From Tragulus kanchil (lineage: Eukaryota; Chordata; Mammalia; Artiodactyla; Tragulidae), in NCBI GenBank assembly GCA_022376925.1, contig JAIOJX010000001.1:39714324-39778323 (forward strand): 64,000 nucleotides of DNA, read 5' to 3'. The number at the start of each line of letters is the position of its first letter. The first letter of the stretch is position 1. Positions 47,565 through 59,439 of the stretch are shown piece after piece. The translations under genes were made by a program, and so were the position numbers. The notes under the pieces are model-generated. The model had not been told where the DNA came from and ran no database searches. It worked only from the letters and a program-made list of their open reading frames with translations.

Positions 47565-48060
47565 AAAACCACTTTATTGAGGTACAGAACACTGTAGCCA
47601 GCTAATGTATACAGTAGGATGAGTTTGGAGATAAGTACGCTTCCATGAAATCATTGCCACAATCAATACTGTAAACATACCCATTGCCTACAAAGTTTCC
47701 TCACAGTTATTTATTTGTTTGAATAAAAACACAGCATGAAATCTACTCTTTTGGCAGATTTTTAAGTGTTTAATTCAGTGTTGTTAACCATAGCCATGTG
47801 ATGTACAAGAGATCTCTAGGAATTAATCATATAACTGAAATTTTGTGCCCTTTGACCAGGACTTTCTCACTTCCTGTCCCCAGCACTTTTTCGCCACCAT
47901 TCTGTGCTCTGTTTCTATGAATTTAACAATCTAATATTCCTCATATAGGTGCAATTTAGGTATTTGCTCTTTTGTGTCTCATTTGTTTCACAAGCATAAT
48001 GTCCTACAGATTGATTCATGTTGTCCTGGATGAAAGGATTTACCTTATTTTTTTTTAAAA
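47565..48060 (-). mobile_element. L1M-type 3' end inserted in older L1
   Basis: Antisense: 'aaccactttattgaggtaca', 'cttccatgaaatcattgcca', 'catgtgatgtacaagagatc', 'gtttcacaagcataatgtcc'. It sits inside the plus-strand L1, so it is the younger of the two. Most of it is repeated at 48851-49205 by duplication 11. Confidence 0.82.
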
Positions 48061-49980
48061 GCTAATTGGGAAAGAGTGTTCTCATCAGTTAATACATCAA
48101 TATTACATACATATGGTTGAATGAAAGAAACCAGGGATAAAATAGTATATAATTCCATTTCAGTGAATTTCAGGGACAGACAAAACAGTCAAAACAGTGG
48201 TTACCTGGGCTAGGGGTTGTGCTGAGGGATTGACTAGAAAGGAGGAACAAGGGAACTTTGTTCTGGGATGGTAGAAATAGTCCATATCTTGATTTGGGTA
48301 TTGGTTACAGTTGTCTAGCCTTTGTCAAAACTTACTGAATTTACACCTTTTGGGTGTACATTTCTCTATATATATAAACTTTACTTCAGTAAAAATAGAA
48401 ATTTGAAAATATGCCAGTAATTAGGATGCTGAATCTTCCATGAAAATCAGAGTAAGACCCAGGTATTTAAAAGCTTATATGTGAAGATGCAGCTTCAAGT
48501 GAGAGAGTCCCTAGGTAGATCTCCAGCCATATCCCCAAACATACATTTCTTCTCTGTGTAGAAATTCTATAGTTACCACTGGGTTAATTCCTATGGAAAA
48601 TAGCAGCTGAGAAGAGGATATAAACTTCACAGGCTGTGGAACCTCATATAATCTGGACATTTGGCTATTGAAACATATAGTCAACCTAAAAGAGGATTTA
48701 AGTAATAGAAAGCCATCACAGAAGGAAACATTTGAAGAGTAGGTAATGAGCAAAGCTTTCCATATTGCTTTTCATGGAAGATATTTGTTCAACAAGGAAA
48801 GTATATGACTTTAGAACTAGACGAGGCTGGGTTTTTATATGAGCAAACTATTCACAGTTATTTAGTTTGAATAAACACAGCATGAAATCTACTCTTTTGG
48901 CAGATTTTTAAGTGTTTAATTCAGTGTTGTTAACCATAGCCATGTGATGTACAAGAGATCTCTAGGAATTAATCATATAACTGAAATTTTGTGCCCTTTG
49001 ACCAGGACTTTCTCACTTCCTGTCCCCAGCACTTTTTCGCCACCATTCTGTGCTCTGTTTCTATGAATTTAACAATCTAATATTCCTCATATAGGTGCAA
49101 TTTAGGTATTTGCTTTTTTGTGTCTCATTTGTTTCACAAGCATAATGTCCTACAGATTGATTCATGTTGTCCTGGATGAAAGGATTTACCTTATTTTTTT
49201 TTAAAAGCTAATTGGGAAAGAGTGTTCTCATCAGTTAATACATCAATATTACATACATATGGTTGAATGAAAGAAACCAGGGATAAAATAGTATATAATT
49301 CCATTTCAGTGAATTTCAGGGACAGACAAAACAGTCAAAACAGTGGTTACCTGGGCTAGGGGTTGTGCTGAGGGATTGACTAGAAAGGAGGAACAAGGGA
49401 ACTTTGTTCTGGGATGGTAGAAATAGTCCATATCTTGATTTGGGTATTGGTTACAGTTGTCTAGCCTTTGTCAAAACTTACTGAATTTACACCTTTTGGG
49501 TGTACATTTCTCTATATATATAAACTTTACTTCAGTAAAAATAGAAATTTGAAAATATGCCAGTAATTAGGATGCTGAATCTTCCATGAAAATCAGAGTA
49601 AGACCCAGGTATTTAAAAGCTTATATGTGAAGATGCAGCTTCAAGTGAGAGAGTCCCTAGGTAGATCTCCAGCCATATCCCCAAACATACATTTCTTCTC
49701 TGTGTAGAAATTCTATAGTTACCACTGGGTTAATTCCTATGGAAAATAGCAGCTGAGAAGAGGATATAAACTTCACAGGCTGTGGAACCTCATATAATCT
49801 GGACATTTGGCTATTGAAACATATAGTCAACCTAAAAGAGGATTTAAGTAATAGAAAGCCATCACAGAAGGAAACATTTGAAGAGTAGGTAATGAGCAAA
49901 GCTTTCCATATTGCTTTTCATGGAAGATATTTGTTCAACAAGGAAAGTATATGACTTTAGAACTAGACGAGGCTGGGTTA
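47699..49980. repeat. Direct duplication 11 (period 1146 bp)
   Basis: Copy A 47699 to about 48840, copy B 48851-49980. One internal substitution is C 47969 versus T 49115. The start of B (48851-48880) lacks several bases of A's 'ttatttatttgtttgaataa' stretch, and the end of A (48832-48850) is a poor version of 49978-49995. Errors are thus confined to the junction. Confidence 0.95.
48110..48410 (+). mobile_element. Old L1 3' end, right piece
   Basis: 'ggttgaatgaaagaaaccag', 'cagtggttacctgggctagg', 'gtagaaatagtccatatctt', 'actttacttcagtaaaaata' complete the L1 left at 47560. The duplicate is at 49256-49556. Confidence 0.82.
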
Positions 49981-50139
49981 TTATACAAACCTTTTCATGT
50001 GCTTAAGCCTTTATCTATAAGATGGAGTTCATACCAACTCCCATAAATAATTTAAATGAAAATTATAAATATTAACTATAAATCCCATAGTTATATGGGA
50101 AACATGCAGTTCAGTGGCTTGTCATGAGTAAGAGGGAGC

Positions 50140-51380
50140 TGATTAGATATTTTTATAGATTATATTCAGAATGGATTTATTACAAAATGCTGAATTTATT
50201 CCCTGTGCTGTACATTACATCTCTATAATTCATTTATTTTAGGGCTAGTAGTTTGTACTTTTAAATTCTCTTCACCTTTTTATCTTTCTCTTCCATCCCC
50301 GCCTGGTAAGCATTAGTTTGTTCTTTGTATTTATGTGTCTGTTTTTGATTTGCTAATTCTTTGTTTTGTTCTTTAGATTCCACATATAAGTGAAAACACA
50401 TAGTATTTTTCTTTTTCTACCTGAGACGCTAAGCACAATACCATCCAGGTCCATTCACGTTGTCACAAATAGAAAATTTTCATTCATTTTTACGGCCAAG
50501 TAATATTCCACTGCATATATGTATTGCATCTTATTTATCCAATCATATCCCAGTGGACATTTAGGTTGCTTCTGTGTCTTGGCTACTGTAAATGATGTTG
50601 CTATGAACACAGGGGTGCATATATCTTTTTGAATTAGTGTTTTCATTTTCTTTGAATAAATACTCAAAAGTGGAATTGCTGGATCATATGATAGTTCTAG
50701 CCTTAACATTCTGAGGAAATTCCACTGTTTTCCACAGTGGCTGCGCCAAGATACATTCCCACCAACTGTATACAAGGGTTGCCTTTTCTCCATATTCTCA
50801 CCAAGATTTTTTTTTTTTTTAAGGTTTTTCTTTTCCCCATCATGCCTCTTTTATTTATATTTATTTTCATCTATCTTTTCTATTCTTTGGCATGTGTGAG
50901 CCTCCCATTGCAGTGGCCTCTCTCACTGCAGAGCAGTGGCTCTGGGTGCATGTGCTCTAGAGCGCTGGCTCGTAATTGGGCACACCAGTCCAGCCACTCC
51001 ACAGCATGTGGGATCTCCCTGGACCAGGAATTGAACCAGTGCCCCTTGCACTGCAAGATGGACTCTTTACCCACTGGACTACCAGGGAAGCCCAGCATAG
51101 TTATTTTTAGGACTTTTGGATGATAACCTTTATGACAGGTGTGAGGTTATATCTCATTGTGGTCTTAATTTACATTTCCCTTTTTATTGGTGATGTTGGA
51201 CATCTGTTAATGTGCCTGTTGGCCATCTGTATGTCTTCTTCGGAAAAAGCATACTCAGGTTTTTTGCCCATTTTTAATTAGATTGGGATTTTTATATTAA
51301 TATTTGAATTCTTTTTATGTTTTGAATATTAACACCTTATTAGACATAGTTCAGGCTCTGACTTGTTTCAACTTTTTTTT
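50140..51380 (-). mobile_element. L1M-type element (antisense), split by a SINE
   Basis: 3' UTR part: 'ttattccctgtgctgtacat', 'attccacatataagtgaaaa'. ORF2 end: the minus-strand frame 50455-50793 with '[20 protein letters not shown]' and 'VEYYLAVK'. The body continues after the SINE at 51097 to about 51380 ('ctgttaatgtgcctgttggc'). It is broken in all frames. The right part is repeated at 51749-52498. Confidence 0.88.
50806..51096 (-). mobile_element. CHR-like SINE (antisense) inside L1
   Basis: T run at 50806, 'ctcccattgcagtggcctct', 'ttgggcacaccagtccagcc', 'ggaattgaaccagtgcccct' (B box), 'acccactggactaccaggga'. It interrupts the L1M, so it is younger. The duplicate is at 51923-52213. Confidence 0.9.
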
Positions 51381-51497
51381 GAAGATGGCTACTTTTCCCT
51401 GTTAGGTCTGGCAAATTCCCCCTAAAGAAACTTTCCCTCTAGGTCTAAAGATACCTTCTTTATAGTTATAGAGCACTGTTAATTAAAGGGACTTCGA

Positions 51498-51625
51498 AAT
51501 TGGTCAGACTTTGATTCAAATCTTGGGTTTACCCCTTAACAGCTCTGTGATTCTTAGAAGATAAGCTCACTGCAGTTCAGTTTTCTCTCCTATAAAATGA
51601 AGAGAATAATGATAGTTTGATGCAT
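51498..51625 (+). mobile_element. MIR SINE relic
   Basis: 'gactttgattcaaatcttgg', 'ttaacagctctgtgattctt', 'agttttctctcctataaaat', 'gaagagaataatgatagttt' follow the MIR order on the plus strand. The duplicate is at 52616-52743. Confidence 0.78.
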
Positions 51626-52852
51626 CTGTAGGGTGGACCCATTTGCTTGTAATTTTCTCTTAAAATGTATCATCTGTCTTCCTATTTCAGTTTTATTCTT
51701 TGTTGTGTGATGCCCAATGTGAGTTGATTACTGCTAGGAAAATTTTCTAATTAGTGTTTTCATTTTCTTTGAATAAATACTCAAAAGTGGAATTGCTGGA
51801 TCATATGATAGTTCTAGCCTTAACATTCTGAGGAAATTCCACTGTTTTCCACAGTGGCTGCGCCAAGATACATTCCCACCAACTGTATACAAGGGTTGCC
51901 TTTTCTCCATATTCTCACCAAGATTTTTTTTTTTTTTAAGGTTTTTCTTTTCCCCATCATGCCTCTTTTATTTATATTTATTTTCATCTATCTTTTCTAT
52001 TCTTTGGCATGTGTGAGCCTCCCATTGCAGTGGCCTCTCTCACTGCAGAGCAGTGGCTCTGGGTGCATGTGCTCTAGAGCGCTGGCTCGTAATTGGGCAC
52101 ACCAGTCCAGCCACTCCACAGCATGTGGGATCTCCCTGGACCAGGAATTGAACCAGTGCCCCTTGCACTGCAAGATGGACTCTTTACCCACTGGACTACC
52201 AGGGAAGCCCAGCATAGTTATTTTTAGGACTTTTGGATGATAACCTTTATGACAGGTGTGAGGTTATATCTCATTGTGGTCTTAATTTACATTTCCCTTT
52301 TTATTGGTGATGTTGGACATCTGTTAATGTGCCTGTTGGCCATCTGTATGTCTTCTTCGGAAAAAGCATACTCAGGTTTTTTGCCCATTTTTAATTAGAT
52401 TGGGATTTTTATATTAATATTTGAATTCTTTTTATGTTTTGAATATTAACACCTTATTAGACATAGTTCAGGCTCTGACTTGTTTCAACTTTTTTTTGAA
52501 GATGGCTATTTTTCCCCTGTTAGGTCTGGCAAATTCCCCCTAAAGAAACTTTCCCTCTAGGTCTAAAGATACCTTCTTTATAGTTATAGAGCACTGTTAA
52601 TTAAAGGGACTTCGAAATTGGTCAGACTTTGATTCAAATCTTGGGTTTACCCCTTAACAGCTCTGTGATTCTTAGAAGATAAGCTCACTGCAGTTCAGTT
52701 TTCTCTCCTATAAAATGAAGAGAATAATGATAGTTTGATGCATCTGTAGGGTGGACCCATTTGCTTGTAATTTTCTCTTAAAATGTATCATCTGTCTTCC
52801 TATTTCAGTTTTATTCTTTGTTGTGTGATGCCCAATGTGAGTTGATTACTGC

Positions 52853-53325
52853 ATATACCCTGAGTATCTACTATGTCTGGGCCCTTTTGCCTTGTTGAGA
52901 CTTCTGACTTGCCTCAGCTTTTATACCACACCTTATCTGCTCCTCCTTGTTTTAATATCCATACCTTTTCTCTTGTTCAGTCTGTATCTTCTTGATTTTG
53001 TCCCCTAGCTCTCAGGCTGTAACCTTGTACCACTTTACCATGAACCAGACATGACCTATCTGTGAAGTGCTTCAGAGTCATGGCTTCTTTTGGCCTGTTT
53101 TATGCTAGTATCACTCCTAATTCAACTGGATTACTATTTGCTTTTCCCTGTGTCTTATATCCCCAATTATGCCCTGTTACAATGGGAAGAAAAGGCCATG
53201 CTCATCCATTTGTTTTCTTTTCAGTGGCAAGTATGTGTTTAGTCAACATTCATTTTCTCTGTGCTAAAGAAAAGCCAATGTTACTGCACTGTGCAATGTA
53301 GTAGTCATGGGTGCATGTGGCTATT
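52853..53325. other. Unassigned stretch
   Basis: No gene or clear repeat. The open frame at 53062-53301 shows no motif I recognise; it has a hydrophobic but non-diagnostic text. Confidence 0.45.
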
Positions 53326-53327
53326 TT

Positions 53328-53455
53328 AGTTTTTTTTTTTTTTTTTTTTATTTCAATAGCAGTTTTAAAATTTTTTTTAATTAATTTTATTTTTAAAAAA
53401 TTTTTACAAAGTTTTATTGTTCACAGACATATATGTTCCCAGATTAGTCATATGA
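53328..53455 (-). mobile_element. Short L1 3' UTR insertion
   Basis: A long T run (53329-53350), then 'caaagttttattgttcacag' and 'ttcccagattagtcatatg', the same 3' UTR as at 43130. It is truncated after about 100 bp, so only the tail end was inserted. Confidence 0.85.
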
Positions 53456-53689
53456 AAAATAAAAAATTCAGTTGGTCAGTTGTACTGGCTGTATCTTAAT
53501 AATTCAATAGCCATGTGGAGCTAGTGGCTACTGTATTGATATTTCAAATGTGGGGTTTATATTAGGATAATATAAGGTGTATTTTTTTATTATAGCATCT
53601 TACAAGTCTGTTGGGAGACAATGTGCAATGTCAGATGAATTTTACCTCTGGCCTGAGAGTGAAAAGGGGATGAGAATAACATAGTTAAG

Positions 53690-53860
53690 AATATGGACTT
53701 GAGACCCAGATAACCTAGTTTTAAAGCATGCCTCTAACATTTACTAGTGTGTGATTTTTGGTAATCTCTTAGTTTCTCTGTGCCTATTTCTCTAAAGGCA
53801 AAGTTTGGGTAATAGTCGTGCCTGATTCATACGCAATTTAGAATAATGCTCAGTACCCAA
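53690..53860 (+). mobile_element. MIR SINE relic
   Basis: 'atggacttgagacccagata', 'acatttactagtgtgtgatt', 'ttagtttctctgtgcctatt', 'agaataatgctcagtaccca' match the MIR order. Confidence 0.72.
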
Positions 53861-54033
53861 TAATTCCTATATACATGGTGATTGATGTTGGTCTTGTTAT
53901 GAAATTGAAATTGAGAGACAATGTTTTGGAAACTGGATTTAAGGGCAGTTGTTTACAAGCAGTGCAGTTGTTGCATTGCTGATAAGCAGCTGAGAAAAAC
54001 AGACTTGACAATGATTTGAATACCTGTGCTTTC

Positions 54034-54262
54034 TTAGAGTTGTTCAGTTGCTAAGTCATGTCCAATTCTTTGTGACCCTATGGGCTGCAGCTGTCAGGCT
54101 TCCCTGTCTTTCACTATCTCCTACTCAAACTCATGTCCATTGAATTGGTGTTGCCTTCCAAACATCTCATCCTCTGTCATCCCCTTCTTCTCCTACCTTC
54201 AGTCTTTCCCAGCATCAGGGTTTTTTCCAGTGGGTAGACACTTTGCATCAGATAGCCAATGT
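54034..54262 (-). mobile_element. BovB 3' end (antisense)
   Basis: 'gttcagttgctaagtcatgt', 'ccaattctttgtgaccctat', 'aaacatctcatcctctgtca', 'cagcatcagggttttttcca', then 'gatagccaatgtagccaaa'. This is the antisense terminal part of BovB, well diverged. Its right part is repeated at 55238-55347. No coding frame. Confidence 0.85.
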
Positions 54263-56326
54263 AGCCAAATGTGACTGTGTATCTTATAGTTTGAACAGGG
54301 TCTGGCTTTCCTGGGGGGATAAGCAAATGGATATATTTTATTTACATGCTGAGTTTCAAGTCCTTGGGAGATTTCCTATGTGAGAGTCAAACAAAACAGC
54401 TATAGAAAGTCAAGAATGGTCAGAGAGGAGTGTTGGGCTGGAAAATCACATTGAAAAAATAATATCTGTAAAGATGGCATTTGCAGCAGGTGGGGAACAC
54501 CCACTGAAGGATTTATTGAGACAACAAGTTGGATTTTAGTAAAGGGGATGATCTAGAAGTACTGTTAGGTGAAGGAGAAGCTTCAAGAAATAAAAGAGAG
54601 AGAGAGAGAGAGATGCTAGCATATTTTACAGTTCTTTTCCCCCTTTCAGTATGAGCAGAGTGCACATAAAGACATGGGGTCCATCCCCTATTTGAGATAA
54701 GGGTCAAAAATTATTGAGTCTTAGCGTCTTTCTCTTGCAGGTTAACTCAGATTTTAGATTCTATACCAAAGAAGAATTTCATTGGGTTCAAATATTGAGT
54801 AAGTGTACTCCAAAAGTATGTGTGTAACTTCTGCCAAATGTAGTCCAGCTTTTCTTGGCTGGACTGGAAGACTGGGTAGACTTACTACCCTTGGTTGTTT
54901 TCCTCACCTCAAGTCCATCTGATGTATATTTTCTCCAGAAAATACTCTTCAGGCCAATTCAGTCTTTTCCTTGTAGTGGCAGGGGGCCTGACCAATGACA
55001 ATGCACATGGACTATTCCCAGGAATAAATAAAATAACACATCTGGGTACTCTTGTATGGCACAATAATATAGAGTCACTTGGTATATAGTTCTTTTCATT
55101 CAATACTTAAACCAATCTTTAAAAAAATATCCATCAATTACGGTGTATAGTCTACACATAGATAGAGAAGCAACAGAGCAGCATGTATTTAGTTAGACAT
55201 AAGTAAACTGTTATGATTCAAGCAAGGAAAGTGGCAACCTTCCAAACATCTCATCCTCTGTCATCCCCTTCTTTTCCTGCCTTTAACCTTTCCCAGCATC
55301 AGGGTTTTTTCCAGTGGGTAGACACTTTGCATCAGATAGCCAATGTAGCCAAATGTGACTGTGTATCTTATAGTTTGAACAGGGTCTGGCTTTCCTGGGG
55401 GGATAAGCAAATGGATATATTTTATTTACATGCTGAGTTTCAAGTCCTTGGGAGATTTCCTATGTGAGAGTCAAACAAAACAGCTATAGAAAGTCAAGAA
55501 TGGTCAGAGAGGAGTGTTGGGCTGGAAAATCACATTGAAAAAATAATATCTGTAAAGATGGCATTTGCAGCAGGTGGGGAACACCCACTGAAGGATTTAT
55601 TGAGACAACAAGTTGGATTTTAGTAAAGGGGATGATCTAGAAGTACTGTTAGGTGAAGGAGAAGCTTCAAGAAATAAAAGAGAGAGAGAGAGAGAGAGAG
55701 ATGCTAGCATATTTTACAGTTCTTTTTCCCTCTTTCAGTATGAGCAGAGTGCACATAAAGACATGGGGTCCATCCCCTATTTGAGATAAGGGTCAAAAAT
55801 TATTGAGTCTTAGCGTCTTTCTCTTGCAGGTTAACTCAGATTTTAGATTCTATACCAAAGAAGAATTTCATTGGGTTCAAATATTGAGTAAGTGTACTCC
55901 AAAAGTATGTGTGTAACTTCTGCCAAATGTAGTCCAGCTTTTCTTGGCTGGACTGGAAGACTGGGTAGACTTACTACCCTTGGTTGTTTTCCTCACCTCA
56001 AGTCCATCTGATGTATATTTTCTCCAGAAAATACTCTTCAGGCCAATTCAGTCTTTTCCTTGTAGTGGCAGGGGGCCTGACCAATGACAATGCACATGGA
56101 CTATTCCCAGGAATAAATAAAATAACACATCTGGGTACTCTTGTATGGCACAATAATATAGAGTCACTTGGTATATAGTTCTTTTCATTCAATACTTAAA
56201 CCAATCTTTAAAAAAATATCCATCAATTACGGTGTATAGTCTACACATAGATAGAGAAGCAACAGAGCAGCATGTATTTAGTTAGACATAAGTAAACTGT
56301 TATGATTCAAGCAAGGAAAGTGGCAA
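54154..56326. repeat. Direct duplication 13 (period 1084 to 1089 bp)
   Basis: Copy A 54154-55237, copy B 55238-56326. In the first 60 bases several sites differ ('cttctcctaccttcagtctt' in A, 'cttttcctgcctttaacctt' in B). The (AG)n tract has 8 units in A and 10 in B. The remainder looks identical. Confidence 0.94.
54595..54613. repeat. (AG)n microsatellite
   Basis: Eight AG units after an A run. The duplicate at 55680-55700 has ten. Confidence 0.9.
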
Positions 56327-57052
56327 GAAGGTTGGATCATTGGAAGAGGTGACACTACAGCAGTAGCCATGGGCTTAAACATGAAAAGCACATTGTACCA
56401 TGCTTAGAACAGAGCTTGCAACACAATAAATATCAGTGAAATAAATGAGCATTGGATGATTGTGATAAAGATTTGGGATTTCCTATTGGTGGGGATATAC
56501 TATTAGTGGAAAAGAAATATAAGAGTTTAAAAGGTAATTAGGAGTGTTGACAAGACTTGATTGTGTTAGACAGGGTGAAGGACATGGAGGAATCAAGACT
56601 GAGTTCCCCGATTCTGAGGTGAACAACTGATGCATAGTGATGCTCTTCACTAAGAACATTGGAGGAGGAAGAAATTTGAGTTGTGGTAGCTGATAAATCT
56701 AGGTTGCTAAATTTTGTGTGTGTGTGTGTGGGGGGGAGGGGAAGTGTTAAATATGAGTTATCTGTGGATCCTCTAAGTGGAGGTTAATAGGAAGCCAAAT
56801 AATGAACCTGTTTAAGAAAACATAATGGGACACAAGGCACCAATTTGGAAAGTGATCAGCAAAAAAGCCAAGGGTAGATGATTTTTCCTAGGATGATTTT
56901 AAGAAAGAGAGCCAAAGAAGAAGCCTGGAATTTATCAATATGTAAGTGATGAATAAAGTGAAATGTGTAAGAAATTTGATGACAGTTATGACCAAAAAAA
57001 AGTGATGCTATAACCATCACCAGAATAATTACTAGCAAAATTGATGGTAAAC
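56327..57052. other. Unassigned stretch with (GT)n
   Basis: No gene. A (GT)n tract followed by G-rich sequence lies at 56715-56740. The rest has no repeat I can name. Confidence 0.5.
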
Positions 57053-57417
57053 AGAAATGCACGCCACAGGGGCTTCCCTGCTGGTCCAGTGGGTAAGGGC
57101 ACCACCTTGCAGTGCAAGGGGCGCCGGTTCGATCCCTGGCCTGGGAAGATCCCACGTGCCGCGGAGCGGCTGGACTGATGTGTCCAATTACCCAGCCGGA
57201 GCTCTGGAGCGCATGTGCCCAGAGCCGGTGCTCTGCGACAACAGAGGCCACCGCGATGGGAGGCCCACACGGGCCGAAGAACAAAGATGGATGAAAATGG
57301 ACAAATGAAAGACCAATAGAAGTGGCCCGCCTGCTCCCCTTCCTCCCCACCCCACCCCCTCAAAAAATAAATAAATCTAAAAAAATAATAATAATAAAAA
57401 AAGAAATGCACGCCACA
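57053..57417 (+). mobile_element. Young CHR-like SINE with perfect target-site duplications
   Basis: 'agaaatgcacgccaca' is identical at 57053-57068 and 57402-57417. The SINE between has 'gcttccctgctggtccagtg' (A box), 'ggttcgatccctggcctggg' (B box), a GC-rich body, a pyrimidine-rich 'cctccccaccccaccccctc' stretch and an A-rich tail with (AAT)n. It is nearly undecayed compared with the relatives at 10032 and 39525, so it is among the youngest insertions here. It may be polymorphic in the species. Confidence 0.95.
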
Positions 57418-57860
57418 TAGAATTCAAAGATTTTTGCATTTAGAGATAAGTGCTGAGCTTAGTGAATAATTTTAGTAGCAAGTGCCTTTCGGTAACCAGA
57501 TTTTGCTCAGTTAAAACAGAGATAGGGGCAGTGAGTGTAGATTACTCATTAAATATGTTTGACTATGAAGAGATGAAGAATGCAGATAGTGCTAAAGGGA
57601 GATAGAGACTTGAAAGACTGTGACACCTTTTTATTGCTATAGAACTTAAAATTTGTCTGGTGTATATGTATACATTCATGGAGAAGACTTGAAAATATTT
57701 ATTGACTGTTGGAAAGAATCTGTTATTCGTTGCCTGGGAGAAGTAGAGAAAGTGAGATCGGGGCATTCTTCCCTTTGCAGAAAGAGCATAGAGGTAGAAT
57801 TTGGACTGAGGTCACAAAAGATACAGCATTACTGGAATGAACCATGCCTGAAAATCTCAT
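57418..57860. other. Unassigned stretch
   Basis: No gene. The open frame at 57653-57871 has no recognisable motif. Confidence 0.45.
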
Positions 57861-58045
57861 CTGGTGCATGAGTGATCATTAATTGCCTCCTGTATTGAGC
57901 ATTAATGAGGAGGTGGTGGTGACCATTAATTAGGAGATGTTTGCAAGATGAAAAAAAGGTATTCACTCCTGGGAAATTCAATAGATGGCATTAAAGGACA
58001 CTGGCTTCTAACACGATTAAAGAGGGCAGATTAATGACATGGAAA
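57861..58045. promoter_or_regulatory. Candidate regulatory element with three CATTAAT cores
   Basis: Within 60 bp 'catgagtgatcattaattgc', 'ttgagcattaatgaggaggt' and 'ggtgaccattaattaggaga' give three spaced CATTAAT/TAATTA homeodomain-type cores. 'cacgattaaagaggg' and 'gcagattaatgac' follow by 58040. The block is free of repeats. The clustering is seen directly; enhancer function is inferred. Confidence 0.35.
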
Positions 58046-59142
58046 CTTGAATAAAGAGGTATCAGGAAACAGCATCCAGGCAGGTGAAACATAGCAGAAA
58101 ATTCCTACCTTGAAATGGCCACTGAATCTGTATCTGAACAATCCAAAGCAAATGAAGAGTTGAAGTAATTGTTCTAAAATCTCAAGGTTCCCAACCTCAT
58201 TATATAGTAAAGGTAAATTTATAAGATCAGAACTTTTCAGGAGTGTTCGTGGCTCAGGGACCATCCCTGGGGTTTGTGGAATCTGGAAACAATCACACTC
58301 CAATCTATCTATCTTATTCTACTATGTTTATCTGGAAGGAACCATATTATAAGGAATATAACATAAAAATGCAATGGAAAACAAAGCTAAAATCTTTACA
58401 AAAGGCCTTTCTGTGTGTATAGCCTCTAGACAGGGGAACAGTGCCTTCACTCTCCTAGGGGACTAAGCTTGAAAGGCCCATTTATGCATGTGAGCTTCTT
58501 ATCTATTGTCTTTTCTTTTAGTGTCAGGTGCAATCCAACTTTTCCCCTCAGCTTCAACCTTAAGGATGAGCTCCCCTTGGGTATTCTCCTCTTTCCTAAA
58601 GTGTTGCCCTGCCTACTAATTTGAATATTAAGGGGGCAGAACTGAGACTATGGGGTACTCATTTAGCATCACATATGTATAACTGCAAAAATTTTACTGC
58701 TGTAGGTAACTTTGAGTGAAGTCCCTTCAAGGTCTGGAGAAGCTTAATTCTGATTTTTAATTTATTCATTCTTTCAGAAAATATTTATTAAGTAGCAACT
58801 GTCTTCCATACACTGTGCTTGGCACTAGGGACATAGTGGATGCAAAAAGCCTATCTTCCTAGGAATCATATACTATTTGGAAATTTTGACTGAAGAAACT
58901 TTTTATGCCTTTATCCCCTGGCTCAGCATCTGATGTCACCAGTCCCTATGTTTGACAGAAGACTTGACAGCTTGGTTGTGCCCTATGACATGATTTCATG
59001 CTGATCCACTCAGCCTGCCTGCTTACTGTCTTGCATTATTCTTGCGTGTAGCTTCTTGGGTCCCAGACATGGGCCTTGAGACATAGGCCACTTTGCTTCT
59101 GCTACTTCGTAGGCCTGAAGGAAATGAGTATAATAAAGATTT
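58046..59142. other. Mostly unassigned stretch, MIR/L2-type tail inside
   Basis: No gene. 58762-58860 ('cagaaaatatttattaagta', 'cactgtgcttggcactaggg') resembles the end of an antisense MIR or L2. Other sequence has no name. Confidence 0.45.
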
Positions 59143-59420
59143 TTTTTTTCTATTTTTAATTGAAATATAGTTGATTTAAAATGTGTTACAGCAAACTGAT
59201 TCAATTATATATATGTATACATTCTTTTTTATATTCTTTTCAATTATGATTATCACTGGATATTGAATATAGTTCCATGTGATATATAGTAGAACCTGTT
59301 ATTTATCCATCCTATATATAATCGTTTACATCTGATAATCCTAAACTCCCCATTCATTCCTCTCCCCTCCCCTCCCCTCCCTCTTGGCAACCATGTCTTT
59401 TTATGCAAGCTATTTTGCAC
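59143..59420 (-). mobile_element. L1 3' end (antisense)
   Basis: T run, then 'ttgaaatatagttgatttaa', 'gtgttacagcaaactgattc', 'ggatattgaatatagttcca', 'gaacctgttatttatccatc', 'ctccctcttggcaaccatgt'. This is an L1 3' region common in artiodactyls. A (CCCCT)n run at 59361-59381 is part of it. Confidence 0.88.
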
Positions 59421-59439
59421 TTAATCTTGTTTTCACAGG

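Larger units (their letters stand above)
50632..52852. repeat. Direct duplication 12 (period 1117 to 1118 bp)
   Basis: Copy A 50632-51734, copy B 51749-52852. A small difference sits at 'gctacttttccctg' (A) versus 'gctatttttcccctg' (B). The 14-base joint 51735-51748 resembles a misread of the true left flank near 50618-50631. Confidence 0.95.

Noticed and set aside
56856..57411. 164- and 141-residue minus-strand frames
   Set aside because: They run through the antisense strand of the young SINE at 57069 and its A-rich tail. No domain and no splice context.
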